Source: Nitriliruptorales bacterium (GTDB lineage: Bacteria > Actinomycetota > Nitriliruptoria > Nitriliruptorales > Nitriliruptoraceae). Taken from it: a DNA stretch of 17,917 nt. The notes under the pieces were generated by a model. The model was not told the origin of the DNA. It did no database searches and was given only the letters and a program-made list of their open reading frames with translations. The translations under genes and the position numbers were made by a program. Within the stretch, counting starts at the first letter, position 1. The number at the start of each line of letters is the position of its first letter. The stretch lies in NCBI GenBank assembly GCA_030835875.1, contig JAURQY010000112.1:1-17917 (forward strand), given 5' to 3'. Below, in pieces: positions 8,901-14,147 of this stretch.

Positions 8901-9144
8901 CGAGGTCGACGGCCGCGGGGAAGCCGAGGTCGACGTCGGCGAGCAGGACGCGCTCGGGGCCGAGGAGCTCGACCAGGACGTCCGCCGTCCCGTCCTCGCT
9001 CGCGTTGTCGACCGCGACGATCTCGAGCGCGCACCGCGCGTTGACGGTCTGCGCGGCGAGCGCGGAGACGGCACGGCGCACGCTCGCGACACCGTCGTGG
9101 GTCGCGATGACGGCGACGATGCGCGGGTCGACGGACGTCTCGAT
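5965..9144 (-). CDS. Large GT2 glycosyltransferase fused to a multi-pass membrane protein
   Basis: About 1059 residues. The N-terminal ~250 residues are a GT2 (GT-A fold) domain: IVAVIATHDG first strand, IVAVDNASEDGTADVL, DVDLGFPAAVD, the nucleotide/metal region LVLLVHDDLVLAPDAVERL, an acceptor region FREDLDLCWRATIAG and GAVGLHAARAAEHRR. A basic linker follows, then roughly a dozen hydrophobic helices, an outward-facing ~200-residue domain and a last helix near the C-terminus. It probably moves or uses lipid-linked sugars at the membrane; the sugar is unknown. The first standard start codon is GTG 9081, but that would remove the first GT2 beta-strand and has no ribosome site. The frame stays homologous upstream, where the only sensible site is an ATC at 9144 preceded by GGAGAG at 7 bases, so I extend to it with reservation (see findings). 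The stop overlaps the DUF5719 ATG. Confidence 0.88.
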   Translation of the reverse strand: METSVDPRIVAVIATHDGVASVRRAVSALAAQTVNARCALEIVAVDNASEDGTADVLVELLGPERVLLADVDLGFPAAVDLALDAIDARDARDGRAGLDEEDLVLLVHDDLVLAPDAVERLVDALRSDDRLAIVGPKLRWADEPERLQSVGATIDITGRVDDGLDPGELDQGQRDGDRRVLFVSTAGMLVRRRVFEELGRFDPRAHAFREDLDLCWRATIAGHDVEVVPGAVGLHAARAAEHRRTGRVAELGPRYLAERNTLTALLTNYGAERLVRFLPLALLVGVAKVAGFLLTRRFSDARATIAAWGWNVVNLPGTLQRRRRVQRSRRRSDDDVALLLGRIMPRAQAYLEAVADRLLGDSPGGDLGTAETQPSAMLQGELVGDVRDEPAATGSDAPLLDGAPDEEPRRRAFARRLRARPLQVLLPVPAVLLVVGLRDALLSGPLRGDDVRPLPEGPSLIARHLADWHDSGATLTLLDPSPAQLVLGALQWIAGGAALRVLLLLAPLVAWALAIRALAPHLPDALPRTVLALAYAVSPPIIGALAAGDVVTIVVAIAVPLLAVAGNTILAQGAPVERVWRRIAVATLVLAIVVAFAPQLIIVLPAILIAGVGHAVVAVDDPTWRRTLLLRSAALALLPLPLLGPWLRQLPDVLRAMSVADGITLGGHPLAWLALDPTGRLLGMAGIGLLVAGTAGALVVSAATVGATTYRAVVAMHAVAIGAPLLAWGADGAALGVRPGPLLVIAAGALVGAATVGLRHAPEVLARHAFGWRQLGVGAASVATVLLVAVGLVQHAILGTPGLTRTEAVPAYVATLGPDAPDRVLVLGETTTGVVWEIVPATGPDLAAFGVRHDPVVHEQLTAAVDDLLAGGDPRAAARLGRLGVGVVLVPGGFEDPDLDALLRQQSALDPLPTLDGRVARVLGAVPRAAVVRDITDVDRVPDPSVPPRTVIAALDRVAPDRAVGMSGTGGELLATVPFGMGWQVRVDGELVPMLSEDGLVRVRDVPADVTVELVAGEDPLRPALLQLQALWALVVLSLGARPPALARRAGPRSGGRGA

Positions 9145-9202
9145 GCTGGGGCTCTCCGGTCCGGCGCTGCGGACCGCAGCGCGTCGACCACGACGCCGTT
9201 CG

Positions 9203-9208
9203 AACCTA
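9203..9208 (-). promoter_or_regulatory. Possible -10 element for the GT2-DUF5719 operon
   Basis: Minus-strand TAGGTT (TANNNT) lies just past the whiB terminator hairpins and about 60 bases before the proposed ATC start. No clear -35 is present. The position supports an independent promoter for the glycosyltransferase gene. Confidence 0.35.
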
Positions 9209-9230
9209 CCAGCGGGGCCAGCGCGGCCTC

Positions 9231-9265
9231 CCGGACGAAGCGTCCGGAGGACCCCGTCCGGGGTC
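9231..9265 (-). terminator. Tandem hairpin terminator after whiB
   Basis: Two adjacent perfect hairpins lie just downstream of the whiB stop: GACCCC/GGGGTC with a 4-base loop (9250-9265) and CCGGACG/CGTCCGG with a 3-base loop (9231-9247). There is no U-tract, as is common in high-GC actinobacteria. They separate whiB from the glycosyltransferase gene. Confidence 0.55.
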
Positions 9266-9271
9266 AGCGGT

Positions 9272-9571
9272 TCAGGCGCTCAGGCGCGACACGCGGGCGA
9301 CACCGACCCGCTTCGCACGGCGACGCTCCCGCTCGGAGAGGCCGCCCCAGATGCCGAAGCGCTCGTCGTTCTCGAGCGCGTACTCGAGGCACTCGTCGCG
9401 GACCGGACACGCGGCGCAGATGCGCTTCGCCTCCCGGGTCGATCCGCCCTTCTCCGGGAAGAACGCCTCCGGGTCCGCATCGAGACAGCGGGCCTGCAGC
9501 ATCCAGTCGTTCCCCGCGTCCTCCTCGACGATCCCGAGGACTGCGTTCAGATCGGTGGGCAGGCTGGTCAA
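9272..9571 (-). CDS. whiB2: WhiB-family [4Fe-4S] transcriptional regulator (WhiB2/WhmD-like)
   Basis: A 99-residue WhiB protein. The four cluster-binding cysteines are C29, C52, C55 and C61 (CxxC spacing between the second and third), followed by the family turn GIWGG at 73-77 and a basic C-terminal tail RERRRAKR for DNA binding. WhiB proteins bind the housekeeping sigma factor region 4 and respond to redox or NO. WhiB2/WhmD is tied to septation and cell division in mycobacteria and sporulation septation in Streptomyces. The start is TTG 9571, chosen because GAGGAG stands 7 bases upstream and no ATG/GTG precedes the conserved part. It lies downstream of the ECF sigma gene but has its own promoter-like sequence. 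The subtype is inferred from sequence and from the fbiAB/PMM neighbourhood, as in mycobacteria (Rv3260c). Confidence 0.93.
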   Translation of the reverse strand: MTSLPTDLNAVLGIVEEDAGNDWMLQARCLDADPEAFFPEKGGSTREAKRICAACPVRDECLEYALENDERFGIWGGLSERERRRAKRVGVARVSRLSA

Positions 9572-9635
9572 GGCCGGACTCCTCAGGCTTCAGCTGCGAT
9601 GTGGGGGATGATGCCGGTGGAACTACACGGAGGTC

Positions 9636-9663
9636 ATTCTCCCAGCGCGCAGGGACCTGTCAA
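9636..9663 (-). promoter_or_regulatory. whiB promoter (TTGACA-16-GAGAAT)
   Basis: On the minus strand, a perfect -35 TTGACA (9663-9658) is followed after 16 bases by GAGAAT (9641-9636), four of six matches to the -10 consensus. Transcription would start near 9629, giving a leader of about 58 bases that contains the GAGGAG ribosome site. The rest of the 9572-9794 gap holds no gene. It has a short dyad CACATGTTGTG around 9707-9717, upstream of the -35, that might be an activator or operator site. Confidence 0.6.
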
Positions 9664-9794
9664 GCGGTTCCACACCCTGCGGTGCCCTCTGTGGACACCA
9701 TGGCACCACATGTTGTGTACCGAAACGGATTCAGGAGCATGCGCGCGTTCGGCGCACTCTCGCAGCGCAGAGCGCACGAGCCAGAGAGTCAGTC

Positions 9795-10379
9795 CTAGAC
9801 GAGGCCGTCGAGCGCCTCACGCAGGCGGAGGAGGCCGTCCCGCAGGCGGGACTTGGCCGTGCCCTCCGGGATACCGAGCACGCGGGCGACGTCGCGGTAG
9901 GTGTGACCCGCGAAGTACGCCAGCTCGATCGCCTCGCGCTGGCGGTCACTGAGCTCAGTCAGCGCACGGCGGACCTGCCAGTGCTCGAGCCGCAGCTCGA
10001 CCTCGTCGGCGACGACGTCCACCTCGCGGACCTGGCTACGACGGGCGACCCGGTCGTCACGATCCCGACCGGCCTGCTCGCTGCGGACGCGGTCCACGGC
10101 GCGACGACGGGTCAGCGTCGCGACCCACCCCGTCACCGTGCCCCGCTCGGGGTCGAAGCGGTCCGCCTTGAGCCAGATCTCGGTCAGGACCTCCTGCGCG
10201 ACCTCCTCGGCGATCGAGGGGTCGCGGACCACGCCGCGCGCGACGCGCAGTGCCTGCGGGCGGATCCGCTCCACCAGCAGGGCGAAGGCCTGCTGGTCCC
10301 CCGCCGCTGATGCGACGAGGAGCTGCTCGCTGGGCACGACGGTGGTGTCGCGCCCTGCTTGGAGGGTCGGAGCGGCCAT
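9795..10379 (-). CDS. ECF sigma factor, SigK-like (ECF19 type)
   Basis: A 194-residue extracytoplasmic-function sigma factor. The sigma-2 region (about 30-105) includes IAEEVAQEVLTEIW, FDPERGTVTGWVATLTRRRAVDRVR and EQAG, closely like mycobacterial SigK. The sigma-4 region (about 135-190) includes LTELSDRQREAIELAYFAGHTYRDVARVLGIPEGTAKSRLRDGL, with the helix-turn-helix. The ATG at 10379 has AAGGGA about 6 bases upstream. Such factors normally have an RskA-type membrane anti-sigma gene immediately downstream. Here the next 223 bases are non-coding and then whiB begins, so any anti-sigma must be elsewhere or absent. The gene has a housekeeping-type promoter directly behind the fbiC stop, so it need not depend on autoregulation. 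ECF identity is secure; the SigK subgroup is inferred. Confidence 0.92.
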   Translation of the reverse strand: MAAPTLQAGRDTTVVPSEQLLVASAAGDQQAFALLVERIRPQALRVARGVVRDPSIAEEVAQEVLTEIWLKADRFDPERGTVTGWVATLTRRRAVDRVRSEQAGRDRDDRVARRSQVREVDVVADEVELRLEHWQVRRALTELSDRQREAIELAYFAGHTYRDVARVLGIPEGTAKSRLRDGLLRLREALDGLV

Positions 10380-10406
10380 TGCGAGGTCCCTTCCATCGGG
10401 CCCCGA

Positions 10407-10435
10407 AGTATCACATTCTGTAGAGGTTCTGTCAA
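10407..10435 (-). promoter_or_regulatory. Sigma-factor gene promoter (TTGACA-17-GATACT)
   Basis: On the minus strand, a perfect -35 TTGACA (10435-10430), a spacer of 17 bases and GATACT (10412-10407; four of six to TATAAT). The leader would be about 20 bases, with AAGGGA before the ATG. This is the strongest housekeeping-type promoter in the window, and its -35 begins one base past the fbiC stop codon. Confidence 0.75.
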
Positions 10436-10436
10436 G

Positions 10437-13058
10437 CTATGTGTGGAGTTTCTCCGCAGCGCGCGCTCCCCCAGCGTCCACGAGCGAGTAGTCGGTCCTG
10501 CGCTGCGCCACCGGCCTCCCGACCGCTCGTGCGGCCGCCTCGAGGTCCTCCGGCGACTGCCGGACGCCATGGGCGGAGCCGGCCATCCGCGAGATGGTCT
10601 CCTCCATCAGCGTGCCCCCGAGGTCGTTGCAGCCGCCCTCGAGCAGCGGGCCCGCCGCCCCGAGACCGAGCTTCACCCAGGACAGCTGCACGTTGTCGAT
10701 CGCGCCGGCGAGGAGGAGGCGGGCGACCGCATGGACGCGCCGGTCCTCGACGAACGTCGAGCCCGGACGGGCGACCCCGGCGAGGTAGATCGGGGCGAGC
10801 TGATGCACGAACGGCAACGGGACGAACTCGGTGAAGCCACCGCTCAACTCCTGGAGTCCCCGCAGCAGCTTGAGGTGCGCGACCCAGTGGCGCGGCTCGT
10901 CGACGTGCCCGTACATCATCGTCGAGGTCGAGGGGATGCCGAGCGCGTGCGCGGTCGTGACGACCTCGATCCACTGCGACGCCGGCAGCTTGCCCTTCGT
11001 GAGCACCCACCGGATCTCGTCGTCGAGGATCTCGGCCGCGGTCCCGGGGATCGATCCGAGCCCGCGCCGGCGCGCCTCCTCGAGCCACTCACGCACACCG
11101 ATGCCGAGGCGCCCCGCACCGCTCACGACCTCCATGGGGCTGAACGCGTGCACGGGCATCCCGGGGACCCGCGCGAGCACGGCGTCGAGGATCCGGAAGG
11201 CATGGTCGCCGGGCAGGTCGGGGTGGATGCCCGACTGGATGCACACCTCGGTCGCGCCAGCGAGCCACGCCTCCTCCGCGCGGTCGGCGACCTCGTCGAG
11301 TGACAGCGTGTAGGCGTCCGGGTCGTCGCGCCGCTGCGCGAACGCGCAGAAACGGCAGCCGACGTAGCAGACGTTCGTCGCGTTGATGTTGCGGTTGACC
11401 ACGTAGGTGACCAGATCGCCCACCCGCTCCGCACGGACCTCGTCCGCCGTCCGGACGAGCGCATCGAGCTCGACGCCGGTCGTGTCGAAGAGCCGCAGCG
11501 CCTCCTCATCATCGAGCACGACGCCGCGGGCCGTCCGTGCGAGCGATGCGGCGACGTCGCGTCGGATGCGTGAGCGCGGCGGCGCCTCCGGCCGAGGCGC
11601 GTTCGCGGCGACCACACCATCGGCCACCGCATGCACATCGCCGAGCACGGCGCGGTGGACGGCGTCGTCGCGGTCGGCAGCGCGTGCGTTGCGCCCGTCC
11701 GCGGCCGACCCCCCGTCCTCGTCGCCGACGATGACCGCACGCATCGCATCGCTCATGCCGTGCGAGGTGACGACCGGGTCCTGCCAGGGGAGCCCCGTCG
11801 CACGGGTCGCGACGTCGGCGAGTCCGTCGGCCGCGGCGAGGGCGGCGACCGGGGCGCGCATGCGGCCCGCGAGCCACGGGTCGGGCGTGGTGACGTACTC
11901 GGGGTAGGCGGTCAGCCGCTCGCTGAGCTGGAACCCGGCGGCCTCCGTGACCGCGGCGAGGCGCTCGATGGCCGGCCAGGGGGCCTCGGGGTTCACATGG
12001 TCGGGGGTGACCGGTGAGACCCCGCCCCAGTCGTCGATGCCGGCCGCGAGCACCCGCGCGAGATCGTCGGGCGAGAGGTTCGGCGGCGCCTGCAGGTGCA
12101 CGGTCGGACCGAGGAGCACGCGGGCAGCAGCGACGGCGGCGACCATCTCGTCCGCCTCGGGCTCCGGCGCGCTGCGCATCGCGGTGTCCGGCTTCGCACG
12201 GAAGTTCTGGACGATCACCTCCTGCAGGTGACCGTGGCGGCGGTGCGCGGCCCGCAGCGCGAGCAGCGTGTCGACACGCTCCCCCGGCGTCTCCCCGATG
12301 CCGATGAGCATCCCCGAGGTGAACGGCACCGAGAGTCGACCGGCGTCCTCGAGCGTGCGCAGCCGCACGTCCGCACGCTTCGTCGCCGCATGCTGGTGCG
12401 CACCCCCGGGCTCGTGCAGACGGTCGCTGACCTGCTCGAGCATGATCCCCATCGACGGGGCGACCTGCTTGAGCGACGCGAGCTCGGTCCACGAGAGCAG
12501 TCCCGGGTTCAGGTGCGGCAGCAGCCCGGTCTCCTCGATGACGAGGATCGCCATCGCACGCAGGTACTCGAGCGTCGACGCGTAGCCGCGCGCGTCGAGC
12601 CAGTCGCGGGCGGACGGGTACCGCTCCTCGGGCCGGTCGCCGAGGGTGAACAGCGCCTCACGGCAGCCCGCCGCCGCACCGTCCCGCGCGATCGCGAGCA
12701 CCTGCTCCGGTGCGAGGAACGCGGGGCTCGACGCGCGAGGCGGGTGCGCGAAGGTGCAGTACCCGCAGGCGTCACGGCACAGGTGCGTGAGGGGGATGAA
12801 GACCTTGCGCGAGTAGGTGATGCGCGGACAACCGTCGGGCGCGCGCCCCCACGCCCCGTCGCGGTACCACGGCGCCGCCGTACGCACCTGCTGCGCGACA
12901 GCGACGAGTCGGTCGAGGTCGTCGCCGCGGGCGAGGAACAGGGACGCGGCCTCGGTCCGGGTCAGCGTCCGGCCGTCCTCGGCCCGACGCAGGGCCCGCG
13001 GCACCGTCCGCACCAGCTCGTCACCGGACGGTTCCGTGGACAGGACCCCACCTCCCAT
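10437..13058 (-). CDS. fbiC: FO synthase FbiC (fused CofG-CofH radical SAM enzyme)
   Basis: An 873-residue bifunctional radical-SAM enzyme that makes FO, the deazaflavin chromophore of F420, from tyrosine and 5-amino-6-ribitylaminouracil. The N-terminal CofG half has the cluster motif CRDACGYC (Cys94, 98, 101). The C-terminal CofH half has CYVGCRFC (Cys564, 568, 571), then FSPMEVV, SIPGTAAEIL and GCNDLGGTLMEE, which are typical of CofH. Length and domain order match actinobacterial FbiC. ATG 13058 is chosen because only about 90 residues then precede the first Cys motif, as in the family. The ribosome site is poor (GGGGTG). The frame stays open for 280 codons further upstream, but that is a shadow of fbiA. 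It is transcribed divergently from fbiA-fbiB, an arrangement that groups three of the four F420 genes. Identity is very secure. Confidence 0.97.
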   Translation of the reverse strand: MGGGVLSTEPSGDELVRTVPRALRRAEDGRTLTRTEAASLFLARGDDLDRLVAVAQQVRTAAPWYRDGAWGRAPDGCPRITYSRKVFIPLTHLCRDACGYCTFAHPPRASSPAFLAPEQVLAIARDGAAAGCREALFTLGDRPEERYPSARDWLDARGYASTLEYLRAMAILVIEETGLLPHLNPGLLSWTELASLKQVAPSMGIMLEQVSDRLHEPGGAHQHAATKRADVRLRTLEDAGRLSVPFTSGMLIGIGETPGERVDTLLALRAAHRRHGHLQEVIVQNFRAKPDTAMRSAPEPEADEMVAAVAAARVLLGPTVHLQAPPNLSPDDLARVLAAGIDDWGGVSPVTPDHVNPEAPWPAIERLAAVTEAAGFQLSERLTAYPEYVTTPDPWLAGRMRAPVAALAAADGLADVATRATGLPWQDPVVTSHGMSDAMRAVIVGDEDGGSAADGRNARAADRDDAVHRAVLGDVHAVADGVVAANAPRPEAPPRSRIRRDVAASLARTARGVVLDDEEALRLFDTTGVELDALVRTADEVRAERVGDLVTYVVNRNINATNVCYVGCRFCAFAQRRDDPDAYTLSLDEVADRAEEAWLAGATEVCIQSGIHPDLPGDHAFRILDAVLARVPGMPVHAFSPMEVVSGAGRLGIGVREWLEEARRRGLGSIPGTAAEILDDEIRWVLTKGKLPASQWIEVVTTAHALGIPSTSTMMYGHVDEPRHWVAHLKLLRGLQELSGGFTEFVPLPFVHQLAPIYLAGVARPGSTFVEDRRVHAVARLLLAGAIDNVQLSWVKLGLGAAGPLLEGGCNDLGGTLMEETISRMAGSAHGVRQSPEDLEAAARAVGRPVAQRRTDYSLVDAGGARAAEKLHT

Positions 13059-13095
13059 GCCTGCACCCCACGTCGTGACCGGCGACCGCTCGTAG

Positions 13096-13101
13096 AGGCT
13101 A
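13096..13101 (-). promoter_or_regulatory. Possible -10 element of the fbiC promoter
   Basis: Minus-strand TAGCCT (TANNNT), about 38 bases before the fbiC ATG. The -35 is not obvious. The sequence from the hexamer onward matches the opposing fbiA promoter at 12 of 15 positions, which strengthens both calls. Confidence 0.45.
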
Positions 13102-13141
13102 CCGACGGCGCCGAGGAGGGCGTATGGCGAAGGCGCTGTCG

Positions 13142-13147
13142 TAGCAT
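13142..13147 (+). promoter_or_regulatory. Possible -10 element of the fbiA-fbiB promoter
   Basis: Plus-strand TAGCAT (TANNNT), which would place the start of transcription near 13154 and give a leader of about 34 bases with a strong ribosome site. No consensus -35 is seen, so an activator or alternative sigma factor may be involved. Confidence 0.45.
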
Positions 13148-13153
13148 CGCCGA

Positions 13154-13171
13154 GCGCCGTCCGGACGGCGC
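13154..13171. promoter_or_regulatory. Perfect 18-bp palindrome at the fbiAB start region
   Basis: GCGCCGTCCGGACGGCGC reads the same on both strands with no mismatch. It begins at the predicted transcription start and ends 16 bases before the fbiA ATG. It could be an operator for a dimeric repressor, or a leader hairpin (six-pair stem, six-base loop) close to the ribosome site. Confidence 0.55.
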
Positions 13172-13187
13172 GGTCGGGAGGCGGAGG

Positions 13188-14147
13188 ATGGTCGTCGTCC
13201 TCGCCGGCGGCGTGGGCGCCGCACGGTTCCTGCGCGGGCTCACCGCCGTCGTCCCTCCCGAGGACATCACCGTCGTCGTGAACGTCGGCGACGACATCGA
13301 GCTGCACGGGCTGCGCATCTGTCCCGACCTCGACTCCATCACCTACTGGCTCGCCGGGCTCGTCCATCCCGAGCAGCAGTGGGGGCGGGACGACGAACGC
13401 TTCACTGTCCGCGACGAGCTGGTGCGGCTCGGCCACGCACCGTGGTTCACGCTCGGCGACCGGGACCTGGCGCTCCATCTCCACCGGACCGCGCAGCTCC
13501 GCGAGGGTGTCCCGCTGTCCACGGTGACCGCGGACGTCGCCGCGCGTCATGGGCTCACGCTCCGCCTGCTGCCCGTCACCGACGATCGCATCGAGACGCG
13601 CATCCACACCGCGGACCGCCGCGACCTCCACTTCCAGGAGTGGTGGGTCGGCGAGCGCGCGGGACCCGACGTCGACCGCGTCGAGTTCCGTGGCGCGGAC
13701 GCTGCACGCCCGGCGCCCGGCGTCGTCGAGGCGATCCGCGATGCCGGAACCGTCATCGTCGCACCGTCGAACCCGGTCGTCTCCGTCGCACCGATCACTG
13801 CGGTACCGGCCGTCGCATCGGCGCTCGCAGCGACCTCGGCCTGCGTCGTCGGCGTGTCGCCGATCGTCGGCGGTCGGGTCGTCCGCGGGATGGCCCATCG
13901 CCTGCTCCCCGCCGTCGGATCGAGCGTCGACGCGGCCGGTGTCGCAGGCTGGTACGGCGCCCGCCGAGACGGCGGGCTGCTCGACGCCTGGATCGTCGAT
14001 GCGACGGACGTGTCCTCGCTCGAGGCGGTCCGTGGGCTCGGGCTCGCAGCGCGGGCGATGGACACGCTGCTCGACGATCCGGAGGTCGCCGCGGCACTCG
14101 CCCGAGGCGTCCTCGAGCTCGCCGAGGATGCGGGGCGCGCTCCGTGA
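13188..14147 (+). CDS. fbiA: 2-phospho-L-lactate (or phosphoenolpyruvate) transferase FbiA/CofD
   Basis: A 319-residue cytoplasmic enzyme that transfers the phospho-three-carbon acid from its GDP/GTP-activated donor to FO, giving F420-0 (or dehydro-F420-0 in actinobacteria). It shows the CofD start motif GGVGAARFLRGL (about 7-18), NVGDDIELHGLRICPDLDSITYWLAGL (about 32-58), HAPWFTLGDRDLALHLHRT in the first half, and the SNPVVSVAPI and SPIVGG motifs in the second. The ATG at 13188 is supported by GGGAGG 6 bases upstream and by the family N-terminus. It overlaps fbiB by four bases (GTGA at 14144-14147). Its donor would come from CofC/FbiD, which is not in this window. Very secure; symbol cofD is equivalent. 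Confidence 0.97.
   Translation: MVVVLAGGVGAARFLRGLTAVVPPEDITVVVNVGDDIELHGLRICPDLDSITYWLAGLVHPEQQWGRDDERFTVRDELVRLGHAPWFTLGDRDLALHLHRTAQLREGVPLSTVTADVAARHGLTLRLLPVTDDRIETRIHTADRRDLHFQEWWVGERAGPDVDRVEFRGADAARPAPGVVEAIRDAGTVIVAPSNPVVSVAPITAVPAVASALAATSACVVGVSPIVGGRVVRGMAHRLLPAVGSSVDAAGVAGWYGARRDGGLLDAWIVDATDVSSLEAVRGLGLAARAMDTLLDDPEVAAALARGVLELAEDAGRAP

Noticed and set aside
9687..9705. Palindromic operator around CCATGG upstream of whiB
   Set aside because: Only the central six bases and scattered flanks are symmetrical; beyond the centre most pairs mismatch.
5722..9798. 1358-codon open frame on the plus strand
   Set aside because: It runs antisense through the GT2 and DUF5719 genes, with Arg/Asp/Glu-rich low-complexity content and no recognisable domain; it arises from the high GC of the real minus-strand genes.
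13059..13898. Upstream extension of the fbiC frame by 280 codons
   Set aside because: It is antisense to fbiA, covers both promoters, and is unlike any FbiC N-terminus; ATG 13058 gives the normal length.
13379..14143. Upstream extension of the fbiB frame
   Set aside because: It lies within fbiA in another frame and is Arg/Gly-rich; the GTG at 14144 overlapping the fbiA stop starts the conserved CofE domain.
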